The notes beneath the pieces were generated by a model. It searched no databases, was not told the DNA's origin, and worked only from the letters and a program-made list of their open reading frames with translations. Source: Jeotgalicoccus aerolatus (GTDB lineage Bacteria; Bacillota; Bacilli; Staphylococcales; Salinicoccaceae). From it: DNA of 64,000 nucleotides. Positions 30,758 through 38,566 of this stretch are shown piece by piece; position 1 is the first letter of the stretch, and every line of letters starts with the position of its first letter. Both the position numbers and the translations under genes were made by a program. The DNA is taken from positions 248,001 to 312,000 of the forward strand of contig NZ_BMCN01000001.1 in NCBI RefSeq assembly GCF_014635205.1. The letters are read 5' to 3'.

Positions 30758-31426
30758 TTAACTTTTAGGCTTAATCATATTACTCTCAAATCTGTTCAGA
30801 TTTTTAATTTTACCAATTATGACGAGAACATCGTTCTCCAGAATGTTCATCTGGGGATCCGGCGGTACGATAACTTCTTTATTACGCTTAATCGCAATAA
30901 CATTTAAGCCGAATTTTTCACGTATACCAATATTAATCAGTGCAGAGTTAATGAATCGTTCATTGGCATCATATTCCACTATGGCAGTATCATCCGATAT
31001 TTCCATATAGTCGACAAGAGACATATTAACCAGCTGATTTGCGAGACGTATGCCCATTTCTGTTTCCGGGTGCAGGACATTGTCTGCGCCGACTTTTTTC
31101 AGCAACTTGCCGTGGTGATTACTTTGAGCTTTGGCAGTAATGCTTTCGACACCTAATTCTTTTAAAATCAAAGTACAAAGAATGCTGGTTTGTATATCTT
31201 CGCCAATCGCAATAATGACTTCATCATAATGTTCGATACCGATAGTTTTAAGCATTTTCTCATCAGTGGCGCTGCCGACGATACATTCAACAGCGTAGTC
31301 TTCATAATACTTGACCTTACTTTCGGATATATCTATTACCGTGACATCTGCTGAGAGCTTATGTAATTGTTTTACTGCACTGCCTCCAAATTGCCCGAGA
31401 CCAATGACCGCAATTTCTTTAGTCAT
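30758..31426 (-). CDS. KtrA/KtrC-type K+ channel regulatory subunit (TrkA-N, TrkA-C)
   Basis: About 222 residues from ATG 31426, which has AGGTGA 5 bases upstream; GTG 31435 is an alternative that overlaps the stop of a short upstream frame. The RCK N-terminal domain begins with the Rossmann motif VIGLGQFGGSAVKQL, with the acidic residue in VIDISESK. The TrkA-C domain is at about residues 135-215. Such rings bind ATP/ADP and c-di-AMP and gate the KtrB/KtrD pore, which is not in this window. K+ uptake is central to osmotic tolerance. Confidence 0.92.
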   Translation of the reverse strand: MTKEIAVIGLGQFGGSAVKQLHKLSADVTVIDISESKVKYYEDYAVECIVGSATDEKMLKTIGIEHYDEVIIAIGEDIQTSILCTLILKELGVESITAKAQSNHHGKLLKKVGADNVLHPETEMGIRLANQLVNMSLVDYMEISDDTAIVEYDANERFINSALINIGIREKFGLNVIAIKRNKEVIVPPDPQMNILENDVLVIIGKIKNLNRFESNMIKPKS

Positions 31427-31659
31427 ACTGTTCACCTGATCATCTTAAGATTTGTAGTATCATTTTTTGATTCTTCTATATTATCCAGTATAACTTTTTC
31501 ATCATAAAGAATGAAATGTTCCGGATAGTAGAAGCACACCTGCTTGATGTGTCAGACAGATAAATAGTACTTTAATGTTATTGCCGTCAATTTTATTGCG
31601 GTGTAAAATTGAATTGTGATAAGGTATCTATTATGTCTAAACACCAGAAGGATGCACAT

Positions 31660-32181
31660 ATGGAACTTTGGGATTTATATGATAAGAATAGAAAACTGAC
31701 AGAACACACAATGGTCAGAGGAGACGAGATGCAGCCTGATACATATCATCTTGTGATTCATGTGGCTATTTTCAACAGTAATAATCAGATGCTGATTCAA
31801 AAACGCCGGCATGATAAAATCGGCGCACCGAATATGTGGGATATTTCAGCAGGCGGCAGTGTGACTGCAGGTGAAACGAGTCAAGCCGGTGCCATGCGTG
31901 AAACTAAAGAGGAATTGGGATTAGATATTGATCTACATAATCAGCTGCCGCACCTCTCAATAACATTTGAACGGGGATATGATGATATATACATTGTGAA
32001 TCGTGAAGCGGATATCAATGAACTGGCAGTGCCGAACGACGAAGTATCGGATGCTAAGTGGGCAACGATTGATGAAATTTATAAAATGATCGATGACAGA
32101 ACATTCGTCAACTACCGTAAAAGCTTAGTTCAGCTGCTGTTTGATATGAGATATCAGTACGGTGCAGTAAAAAGAGATTAA
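31660..32181 (+). CDS. Nudix hydrolase, IPP-isomerase-like subfamily
   Basis: 173 residues from ATG 31660, which has AGAAGGA 8 bases upstream. A longer frame from TTG 31609 lacks a good ribosome-binding site. The N-terminus ELWDLYDKNR is typical of the isopentenyl-diphosphate isomerase-like Nudix proteins. The Nudix box is canonical: G-SVTAG-E-TSQAGAM-RETKEELG, residues about 67-89. Substrate is unknown; housecleaning of nucleotides or metabolism of a pyrophosphate is the general role. Confidence 0.9.
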   Translation: MELWDLYDKNRKLTEHTMVRGDEMQPDTYHLVIHVAIFNSNNQMLIQKRRHDKIGAPNMWDISAGGSVTAGETSQAGAMRETKEELGLDIDLHNQLPHLSITFERGYDDIYIVNREADINELAVPNDEVSDAKWATIDEIYKMIDDRTFVNYRKSLVQLLFDMRYQYGAVKRD

Positions 32182-32210
32182 TATAAAGAATTTAATAGAG
32201 GAGAGATTAC

Positions 32211-32519
32211 ATGACCAAGTGTGCAAGCTGCAATAAGCAGTGGACCGGCTTGTTATTATTTAAAGGGCATTTTGCTTCAGAGAACGGAGTGGAGTGTGAT
32301 TACTGTCATGAGAAACAGTATGTATCGGAGAAATCGAAAAAACGCATGATTATTCCGATGCTTTTAGTGACAGCAATGTTATTAATAGGACTGTTTGCGC
32401 CGCCGTCAATTACTCAATATTTCTGGGTGTATATTACGATTACAGCGGTCACCATAATATTTATGTATGTGAGTCTGGAACTGACCAACGTACCGCCTGA
32501 AGACAAGAAAAGTAAATAA
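32211..32519 (+). CDS. Small membrane protein with two CxxC zinc-ribbon motifs
   Basis: 102 residues. CASC at residues 4-7 and CDYC about 20 residues later form a probable zinc ribbon, followed by two transmembrane helices (about 46-64 and 68-88) and a charged tail. The spacing fits the family I know as 'cxxc_20_cxxc' (TIGR04104). Its function is unknown. GAGGAGAG precedes the ATG. It is 29 bases after the Nudix gene and may share its transcript. Confidence 0.85.
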   Translation: MTKCASCNKQWTGLLLFKGHFASENGVECDYCHEKQYVSEKSKKRMIIPMLLVTAMLLIGLFAPPSITQYFWVYITITAVTIIFMYVSLELTNVPPEDKKSK

Positions 32520-32526
32520 ATCCAGG

Positions 32527-32564
32527 TAACACAGGGAGATTATTTCTTACCTGTGCTATTTTTC
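32527..32564 (+). terminator. Terminator after the CxxC protein gene
   Basis: TAACACAGG and CCTGTGCTA pair over 9 positions with one mismatch and are followed by TTTTTC. Confidence 0.65.
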
Positions 32565-32613
32565 TGAATTTTTGATATACTTCTGTAATATATAAAAAGA
32601 AGAAGGTAATGAT

Positions 32614-33852
32614 ATGTCCAATCAACTGCGTATCGGTTCAAGTATTTACATTAATTACATACTGCTCGGCATGATCAACTTAATTATTGCTTTACATATG
32701 GGCTTTCTGACTGAACAGCTCAACACAGATGCAGCAGCAATCTCGGCTTTAATATCGGCTATCGGTATCGGTAAGCTGATTGCCTTATCTTTTGCAGGTA
32801 AGTTATCAGATAATCTTGGAAGAAGACCAATGCTGATTACAGCGTGTTTTCTGTACGTAGTGTTTCTGGTTGCGATACCATTCGCCCCTACATATACAAT
32901 TGCATTTATGTTCGCACTGCTGGCAGGAATGGGGAATTCTATTCTTGACACGAGTTCGTATCCGGCATTGATAGAAGTGTTCAGAAAGCGTTCGAGTTCG
33001 GCTACAGTATTAGTCAAAGCATTTATGTCGGTGGGTTCGACGATTCTGCCTTTAATGATTACGTTCTTTATGGCGCGTGATATGTTTTACGGCTACACCT
33101 TCTTTATCATGGCGGGTATTTTCTTATTTAATGCGCTGCATTTAATGACGCTGAAGTTCCCGGAAGCGAACGTGCTGGAAGAAGAGCCTAAAGAAGAAAA
33201 CAAACAAGGTAAAAAACCAGTCAAGAAGTTAATCTTCAAAGAGAAACCGAAGTTTCTGCGCGAAGGCATTACAGTCATTGCGATCGGTTTTACGTCGGTG
33301 GGATTGTTTTTAATTATCCAGACCTGGCTTGCGACTTATGCTGAAGAAGTGGTCGGTCTGCCGGAAGCGCAGGCAATTAATCTTCTGAGTATTTACAGTT
33401 TCGGCGGCTTTGCGACGGTTATTATTTTAGCGACCCTGCTTGACAGATTGTTCAGACCGATTACGGCTTTAATAATCTATCCCTTAATTGCGATTGCAGC
33501 ACTCACGACACTGCTCTTTGTTGAGAGCTATACAATACTAATCATCATTGCGTTTATACTGGGTATGGCGACATCAGGACTCTTCCAGCTGGCGGTGACC
33601 CTGATGGCGCAGTTCTTCCCGGAGAAAAAGGGAACGAGCACTGCCTTTGTGACCTTGTCATCGAGTATCGGTTTTATTACACTGCCTTATGTGACGGGAC
33701 TGATTAACCGCCATATCGGAGTGTCTTATGTATTTATGTTTGAAATTATTATCGCAGTGATTGCGGTTATCCTGGCAGCATTCATATCCTACCGCTACCG
33801 TAAGGTGTTTGATCTTGAAATCAGAAAACCGGTAATGTGGCGGAATCCGTAG
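32614..33852 (+). CDS. MFS transporter, 12-helix type
   Basis: 412 residues with 12 predicted helices and a basic central loop (about residues 190-215, KQGKKPVKK). The MFS motif A between helices 2 and 3 is GKLSDNLGRRP. The substrate cannot be told. A small membrane protein gene starts 11 bases after the stop and is likely co-translated from the same mRNA. Confidence 0.88.
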   Translation: MSNQLRIGSSIYINYILLGMINLIIALHMGFLTEQLNTDAAAISALISAIGIGKLIALSFAGKLSDNLGRRPMLITACFLYVVFLVAIPFAPTYTIAFMFALLAGMGNSILDTSSYPALIEVFRKRSSSATVLVKAFMSVGSTILPLMITFFMARDMFYGYTFFIMAGIFLFNALHLMTLKFPEANVLEEEPKEENKQGKKPVKKLIFKEKPKFLREGITVIAIGFTSVGLFLIIQTWLATYAEEVVGLPEAQAINLLSIYSFGGFATVIILATLLDRLFRPITALIIYPLIAIAALTTLLFVESYTILIIIAFILGMATSGLFQLAVTLMAQFFPEKKGTSTAFVTLSSSIGFITLPYVTGLINRHIGVSYVFMFEIIIAVIAVILAAFISYRYRKVFDLEIRKPVMWRNP

Positions 33853-33863
33853 GAGGAAATCTT

Positions 33864-34055
33864 TTGGCTAAAGTGTTTTGTATCGTACTGATTGTTCTAG
33901 GCTTTGCTTCGCTCATCAATGGAGCGACCTTATTATCGTCTAATCTGCTGCTGGCTGCAGTGAATATATTTGCTGCCTTGATCCTGCTGTATGCAGGCTT
34001 CAGTACACTGAAGAGCAGAAAAGAAAATAAGAGAGAAGAGCAGAAAGACTCTTAA
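33864..34055 (+). CDS. Small two-helix membrane protein
   Basis: 63 residues from TTG 33864, chosen because TAGGAGGAAA lies 6-8 bases upstream; an upstream in-frame GTG (33837) falls inside the MFS gene. Two hydrophobic helices occupy about residues 4-18 and 24-46, followed by a highly charged tail (KSRKENKREEQKD). No family recognised. Position suggests a partner of the MFS transporter. Confidence 0.75.
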   Translation: MAKVFCIVLIVLGFASLINGATLLSSNLLLAAVNIFAALILLYAGFSTLKSRKENKREEQKDS

Positions 34056-34086
34056 GCAAGAGGGACAAGATGAATTAGACATCATA

Positions 34087-34125
34087 AGAGGCTGAAACAT
34101 TGTAAACCAATGATTCAGCCTCTTT
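34087..34125 (+). terminator. Terminator after the MFS pair
   Basis: AGAGGCTGAA and TTCAGCCTCT form a 10-bp perfect outer stem; CATTG and CAATG pair inside. TTTCT follows. Confidence 0.85.
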
Positions 34126-34143
34126 CTATGTTTTACAGTAAAA

Positions 34144-34152
34144 TGTTATAAT
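34144..34152 (+). promoter_or_regulatory. Extended -10 promoter of the fusB-like unit
   Basis: TGTTATAAT is a perfect extended -10 element (TATAAT 34147-34152). No good -35 is present at the proper distance. It is placed just upstream of the leader peptide's GAGGAG. Confidence 0.65.
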
Positions 34153-34175
34153 CATTCTGATGAGGAGTTGATGAG

Positions 34176-34232
34176 ATGAGACATACCGCTATGTCATTAA
34201 TCATACGCCGGAGCACTAATTCATTTATTTAA
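34176..34232 (+). CDS. Leader peptide of the fusB-like gene (18 codons)
   Basis: The frame reads MRHTAMSLIIRRSTNSFI and stops with TAA. GAGGAG lies 8 bases before its ATG. The stop codon touches the base of a long hairpin that precedes the FusB-family gene. This is the geometry of a translation-coupled attenuator: stalling at the leader would disturb the hairpin. The fusB gene of Staphylococcus aureus plasmid pUB101 is, as I recall, also controlled through a leader peptide. Expression of the peptide here is inference. Confidence 0.6.
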   Translation: MRHTAMSLIIRRSTNSFI

Positions 34233-34277
34233 GAAGTGCTTTCATGAAATACTGACATCATTTCATAGAGTACTTCT
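34232..34277 (+). promoter_or_regulatory. Attenuator-type hairpin before the fusB-like gene
   Basis: AGAAGT-CT-ATGAAAT on the left (34232-34250) pairs with ATTTCAT-AG-ACTTCT on the right (34260-34277), giving about 16 bp with small internal mismatches. No T-run follows, so it is not a standard terminator. The FusB ribosome-binding site AGGAGG (34283-34288) is only 5 bases beyond the stem. Confidence 0.65.
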
Positions 34278-34297
34278 ATAACAGGAGGAAATTAGAA

Positions 34298-34933
34298 ATG
34301 AACAAATTAAAGGTGTATGAATATAACCAGATTAAAAGTTTAATTAAGAAATTATTAAACGTATACAGAACGAATGATATGACATCACATAAGAGTCATA
34401 AAGAATATATTTTAAATGACATTAAAAATGTGTTTGAAGCTAACGATATGGATTCGTCAGAATTTATAAGTGAACTCGATGATATAAAAATTTCTAAAAA
34501 GAAAACTGAGCTGCTGCTTGAGAAATTAAAAGCAGATGTGGAAGATTTTGAACTGCCTTCAAAAAAAGAAGTAGATAAGCTGTTTAAAAAGGTGAAGAAA
34601 TTAAATGTGCCTGATCTGGATCAGGTGGATACAAAAACTACTGTATTTTTAGCCTGGAATGACCTATCTGCCAACAGAAAATATTTTGTCTTTAAAAATA
34701 GAGATAATGAATATGAGGGTATGTTTGGGGAACTATCGGTTAATAAAATTAAAGGGTTCTGTAAAATTTGTAATCAGGAATCTCAGGTATCCCTGTTTTT
34801 AAATAAGTCGAAAACTTCGGGTATGGGTAACTATACGAAAAAGGGCGATTATATTTGTCATGACAGCGATGTGTGCAACCGGAATTTAGAAGATATCAAT
34901 CATCTGTATGATTTTATAGAGCATGTAAAATAA
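34298..34933 (+). CDS. FusB/FusC-family EF-G-binding protein (possible fusidic acid protection)
   Basis: 211 residues, the FusB length. FusB-type proteins bind EF-G and speed its release from the ribosome, which rescues translation blocked by fusidic acid. Two-domain layout: an N-terminal helical bundle with FELPS-K-VDKLFKKVKK, then a treble-clef zinc domain with FLAWNDLSANRKYFVF, GFCKICNQES, VSLFLNKSKT and GDYICHDSDVCN. All four zinc cysteines are present. Similarity by eye to FusB runs along the whole length. The leader peptide and hairpin upstream suggest inducible expression. Chromosomal relatives may have a housekeeping role, so resistance is not proven. Confidence 0.9.
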   Translation: MNKLKVYEYNQIKSLIKKLLNVYRTNDMTSHKSHKEYILNDIKNVFEANDMDSSEFISELDDIKISKKKTELLLEKLKADVEDFELPSKKEVDKLFKKVKKLNVPDLDQVDTKTTVFLAWNDLSANRKYFVFKNRDNEYEGMFGELSVNKIKGFCKICNQESQVSLFLNKSKTSGMGNYTKKGDYICHDSDVCNRNLEDINHLYDFIEHVK

Positions 34934-34942
34934 GAAAAATAG

Positions 34943-34980
34943 ACCCCTTAGCTGAAATTCTTTTCAGTTAAGGGGTATTT
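34943..34980. terminator. Bidirectional terminator between the fusB-like and DUF1002 genes
   Basis: ACCCCTTAGCTGAA and TTCAGTTAAGGGGT form a 14-bp stem with one G-U pair and a 6-base loop. T residues follow on one side and A residues precede on the other. Confidence 0.88.
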
Positions 34981-34992
34981 ATATGCTGTAAC

Positions 34993-35955
34993 TTAGAACA
35001 ATCCTTTAAATAACTCTACGATTCTATCCCAGAAGCTTCTGAGTGAATCCATGAAGGAAGAAGCTTCTTCAGAGTTTACAATGTCCTTACCGAGTTCTGA
35101 TGCTTTGTCTTTCGCATCCTTGAAGCTGTCGCTTGATGTGATTCTATCGAGCAGGTCTTTAGAACTGTTGACCAGCCTGTCTGCTTCCTCACCGGTAAAT
35201 AATCCGGAGTCTTTAATGTTCATAATAATCACGATAATACGGTCAATCTGATCCTGTGATAATATTCCGTCTAGACCGTTTTCTGCTAATTTTTCATCGA
35301 CGATATCTCTGACCTGGTCTTCAGTGACGTCGCCGTTAAAGTTATTGACAATTTCAACTTTAACTTCGGTAATTACTTTGTTCAGCTGTACTTGTGAGAA
35401 ACCTTCAACATTTGAGTTTTCTTCAGAGATGTCTGAAATGGTTTCGAGTTCATCCTGAGCGTTCCGTGTTTTTTCAGGGTCAATCTCTTCACCTTGTGCT
35501 TCAAATGCTTTGTAGACACCGGTTAAGGCACTTTCACCTGTAACATCCTGTGCTGCTGCGATGGTCACGTCAGCGTCTGTAATGCCTGAAGTGAGCAGGG
35601 CATTCTGGTAGGTTTCCTCAGAGATTAAAAGAATCTGGCCCATGTCTTCATTAATATCAATGTTGAGACCGTCACCCTCAGATGTTTGTATAATACGGAT
35701 ACTTGATTTCAGTACACTGTTATCGTAGTTCTGATTGATGTATTGATTGACGTCTTCTGAGTAAACGTAATCGACGATATCGGTATCTTCTGAACCGAGT
35801 AAGTTTGCTGTTTCATTTTGAAGATTTGAATCCTGTTCTAATGCGGCACCGTAGACAGTGACGGCATTGTCCCATTCACTTGCTGCGTTGGCATTTTGAA
35901 CGCCGAATGGAAGCATTGCAGCGATTAATGCGGTTGCAAGTAATTTTCTAATCAT
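34993..35955 (-). CDS. DUF1002 (YpuA-like) secreted protein
   Basis: 320 residues. The signal peptide has a basic start (MIRK), a hydrophobic core and a likely cut after ANA (near residue 24). The mature protein matches the DUF1002 pattern: QDVTGESALTGVYKAFE around residues 135-152 and long acidic helices in the C-terminal half. The end is an amphipathic helix (FWDRIVELFKGLF). Function is unknown; Bacillus YpuA is linked to the cell envelope. It is monocistronic and convergent with the FusB-like gene. Confidence 0.85.
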   Translation of the reverse strand: MIRKLLATALIAAMLPFGVQNANAASEWDNAVTVYGAALEQDSNLQNETANLLGSEDTDIVDYVYSEDVNQYINQNYDNSVLKSSIRIIQTSEGDGLNIDINEDMGQILLISEETYQNALLTSGITDADVTIAAAQDVTGESALTGVYKAFEAQGEEIDPEKTRNAQDELETISDISEENSNVEGFSQVQLNKVITEVKVEIVNNFNGDVTEDQVRDIVDEKLAENGLDGILSQDQIDRIIVIIMNIKDSGLFTGEEADRLVNSSKDLLDRITSSDSFKDAKDKASELGKDIVNSEEASSFMDSLRSFWDRIVELFKGLF

Positions 35956-36153
35956 AGTGTTAACTCCTAACTGATTTTTTCTTATAATACTATAAATGTA
36001 GTATCGTATCTATTTTAAACAATATTTATTAAAAGATGATTAAAGACTTGAAAGGATTTAGATTAAACTAGATGAGGAATTATTAAACATTGATGATTAA
36101 ACTCATTATATCTTTTGTGTTGAGATTGTAGTTTATTTTTAGTATATCCAGAG

Positions 36154-36711
36154 TTATAGTTCTGAACTTTTTCTAGAAAAGTAAGAAGGATGATGAGCAT
36201 TAAGGAACTTAATTTTATTTCTTATTTCTGTTAGCTCCTTTAGGATAGGTTCAAATTCATAATCTTCACCCATAAAGTATAAGGAATGTTTAGAAGGTTG
36301 ATAAATACGAATGAATTCATGTGGTTCTATTCCTTGAACCATATGAAGATCAAAAAATCCGTTAATTACAATATTTTTATTTTTTGATATCCTGGACCAT
36401 TTAGCTATTCTTTCATCAATATGTTCAAAGTTATTCCTAAAAATTCTTTCCTTGATTTTCATATCACTAGTAATATTTAAAGTTTCTCTTAAAGGTTTTC
36501 TTTTTTCATAAATCTTTTTATTACTGCCCCAAAGGATTTTAGAGATGTTAGCAGTAGCATTTAAAAATGAAGATATATATAACCAAAAAATATCATTATC
36601 TTCTTCTTGTGATTGCATATAACTAATTAATTTAACGTATGATTTAACAGCTATGTCGCATTGGAATTCTAATTCATTTGCTAGAACATCTAATTCTCGA
36701 TCTATACTCAA
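36154..36711 (-). CDS. Uncharacterised helical protein with an RNxxxH motif
   Basis: 185 residues, from TTG 36711 with AAAGGA about 12 bases upstream. The sequence is mostly helical and soluble. The segment RNNFEHIDERI (about residues 90-100) contains R-N-x-x-x-H, the catalytic motif of HEPN ribonucleases; a related 'FEHxDER' pattern occurs in uncharacterised bacterial proteins. No partner antitoxin lies next to it: the nearest upstream gene is separated by a terminator. An RNase role is speculation. Confidence 0.7.
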   Translation of the reverse strand: MSIDRELDVLANELEFQCDIAVKSYVKLISYMQSQEEDNDIFWLYISSFLNATANISKILWGSNKKIYEKRKPLRETLNITSDMKIKERIFRNNFEHIDERIAKWSRISKNKNIVINGFFDLHMVQGIEPHEFIRIYQPSKHSLYFMGEDYEFEPILKELTEIRNKIKFLNAHHPSYFSRKSSEL

Positions 36712-36887
36712 AGTATTTAATTCCTTTCACAATAGAAATAATTATCTACATTATCAAATGGATAAGTATGGTGCCAATTTCAATTATTACTTTGAAGTTT
36801 CTCAACTAGGAAATTTATTAAATTAGTTCGAACTCTTAAAAAGTATTGAATATATTTTAATGATCTGTTTTATTACTTGCTACTTTT

Positions 36888-36921
36888 GAAATAAGCCCAC
36901 TTCTTTAAGTGGGCTTATTTC
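36888..36921. terminator. Perfect 15-bp hairpin terminator
   Basis: GAAATAAGCCCACTT, loop CTTT, AAGTGGGCTTATTTC. It abuts the stop codon of the small coiled-coil gene on the minus strand. Confidence 0.88.
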
Positions 36922-37143
36922 TTATTCAGTTTGTAAAGTGAAACCAGGATTCTCTATAAGATTTTCTTGCTCTTCAATCAAAAGTAATTCCTGGTTGATC
37001 TTCTGCTGGAGCTTTTCTTTTTTGTCTTCACTCAAATCATCTTTAATCATTTTCTGTTCGTACTTCCATATTTTCTGCATGGAGTTTTCGATATTCTTTT
37101 CGTGAGCGTCGATGCGTTTCTGTTCTTTCTTCTCTATAGACAT
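36922..37143 (-). CDS. Small charged coiled-coil protein
   Basis: 73 residues from ATG 37143, chosen because TTAGGAG lies 9 bases upstream (an ATG at 37152 overlaps that site). More than half of the residues are Lys, Glu, Gln or Asp in a heptad-like pattern, so a single coiled coil is likely. No family recognised. It is followed immediately by a strong terminator, which supports it being a real short transcript. Confidence 0.7.
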   Translation of the reverse strand: MSIEKKEQKRIDAHEKNIENSMQKIWKYEQKMIKDDLSEDKKEKLQQKINQELLLIEEQENLIENPGFTLQTE

Positions 37144-37297
37144 ATACAACATCTCCTAACTTGTACTATCAATATAACAAGGATGTGGGAGAAGTCACAA
37201 ATTATAAGAGTTCGGTGTTGTATAATACAGCTTTTGCTTTATAAAAATTTCAAGAAAGCGTACAATAAGTGCTTAAGAAATAATTAGGGGTATTGCA

Positions 37298-38293
37298 ATG
37301 GACAAAAGGACGATGAGACGGACTGATAAAGAAGAGTACAGTACTGTCACAAAAACAAGAGTAAGAAAAAGAGGCTTTATAATTTTAGGGGTTTTTGCGC
37401 TGATTGCAATTATACTTTTATATATTTTTTTCAGTTTTAGATCAGGATTGAATATCGCAAAAGAAAATGGTGTGGAAAACACCGGTGAAGAGTTTAACCC
37501 GATAGATAATCACGATGGTAAAATAACGATAATGATTATTGGTAAAGACAGGATGGATGAAGGTGCAGAGCGTACCGATGTCATTATGCTTGGCCAGTAT
37601 GATTATATGCAGAAGGAAATGAAACTCGTTTCTATAATGAGAGATATTTACGTAGATATACCTGGCTATCAGAGCTATAAAATTAATGCGGTATATTCGC
37701 TCGGCGGGGTAGAACTTCTCCGCGAAGTGATGGCACATAATTTTGATATTAATGTAGAAGAATACGTAACGGTGGATTATGACGCTTTCATGGAAACAGT
37801 GAATGTTGTCAATCCAAATGGTGTCACTATAGATGTAGAAAAAGATATGTCGGAAAAAATTGATACTGAATTGAAGCAGGGTGAACAACAGCTTAATGGT
37901 AAGGATTTGCTTGCCTACGCGCGCTTCCGTAATGATGAAGAAGGTGACTTTGGACGGGTCAGACGCCAACAGCAGGTGTTAAGTGCAATTCAGGACGAAA
38001 TTATCAGTGTCGGCGGTATTGTTAAACTGCCTAAAATACTTGGAACAGGTATGGGTTATGTTGATACCTCGATGACGAACAAGGAAATGTACCGGATGAT
38101 TATGAGCTTTATGATCAGAGGGGATAAGGATATCGACACGATGACCCTGCCTCTTGATAACACGTATCAGTTTATGGATACGAGTCATACGGGCAATGTA
38201 ATTGATATGGATTTTGAAACTAACAGTGCGGCCTTGAAAGAGTTTTTAAATAACAGTAACTCTAATGAAGAGAATGAAACAGAAACTGAATAA
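37298..38293 (+). CDS. LytR-CpsA-Psr (LCP) family glycopolymer ligase
   Basis: 331 residues. A basic cytoplasmic N-terminus (RVRKRG) precedes one transmembrane helix (about 26-46) and an extracellular LCP domain. Signatures are IMIIGKDRMDEGAERTDVIML with the Asp and Arg that bind pyrophosphate, SIMRDIYVDIPGYQSYKINAVYSLGG, and LLAYARFRNDEEGDFGRVRRQQQ. LCP enzymes transfer undecaprenyl-linked polymers (teichoic acid or capsule) to peptidoglycan. It sits just before the capsule locus, so capsule attachment is a natural guess. A terminator separates the two. Confidence 0.93.
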   Translation: MDKRTMRRTDKEEYSTVTKTRVRKRGFIILGVFALIAIILLYIFFSFRSGLNIAKENGVENTGEEFNPIDNHDGKITIMIIGKDRMDEGAERTDVIMLGQYDYMQKEMKLVSIMRDIYVDIPGYQSYKINAVYSLGGVELLREVMAHNFDINVEEYVTVDYDAFMETVNVVNPNGVTIDVEKDMSEKIDTELKQGEQQLNGKDLLAYARFRNDEEGDFGRVRRQQQVLSAIQDEIISVGGIVKLPKILGTGMGYVDTSMTNKEMYRMIMSFMIRGDKDIDTMTLPLDNTYQFMDTSHTGNVIDMDFETNSAALKEFLNNSNSNEENETETE

Positions 38294-38300
38294 ATATGTT

Positions 38301-38341
38301 AGACAATCTCGGTTAAATGACAACTGAGATTGTCTTTTTTT
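38301..38341 (+). terminator. Terminator after the LCP gene
   Basis: AGACAATCTCGGTT and AACTGAGATTGTCT form a 14-bp stem with a G-U pair, followed by TTTTTTT. Confidence 0.9.
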
Positions 38342-38379
38342 GTTATAAAAGAATATTAACAGTTAAAATTCTTAAATTT

Positions 38380-38407
38380 TTGTCATTTATAACGAAAATG
38401 TGATAAT
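38380..38407 (+). promoter_or_regulatory. Probable promoter of the capsule operon
   Basis: TTGTCA (38380-38385), 16 bases, GATAAT (38402-38407) with TG one base upstream, an extended -10. About 160 bases of AT-rich leader follow before the first gene; a further TATAAT at 38476-38481 lacks a -35. Confidence 0.55.
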
Positions 38408-38566
38408 TCTCATATCTTTTTTAAATATTACGATATATAATTAGTTCAGAATCTAAGTAAACAATTTTAATAATATATAATAAAATTACAAAATATTAAC
38501 AAAAGTACTGTTGTAATGTGTTATAGTTACTTAAAGAAATGTGATGAAGAAATGTCGGAGGCTGTT

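Noticed and set aside
31436-31608. c-di-AMP (ydaO-type) riboswitch before the K+ regulator
   Set aside because: No conserved ydaO core sequence was recognised in the 170-base leader.
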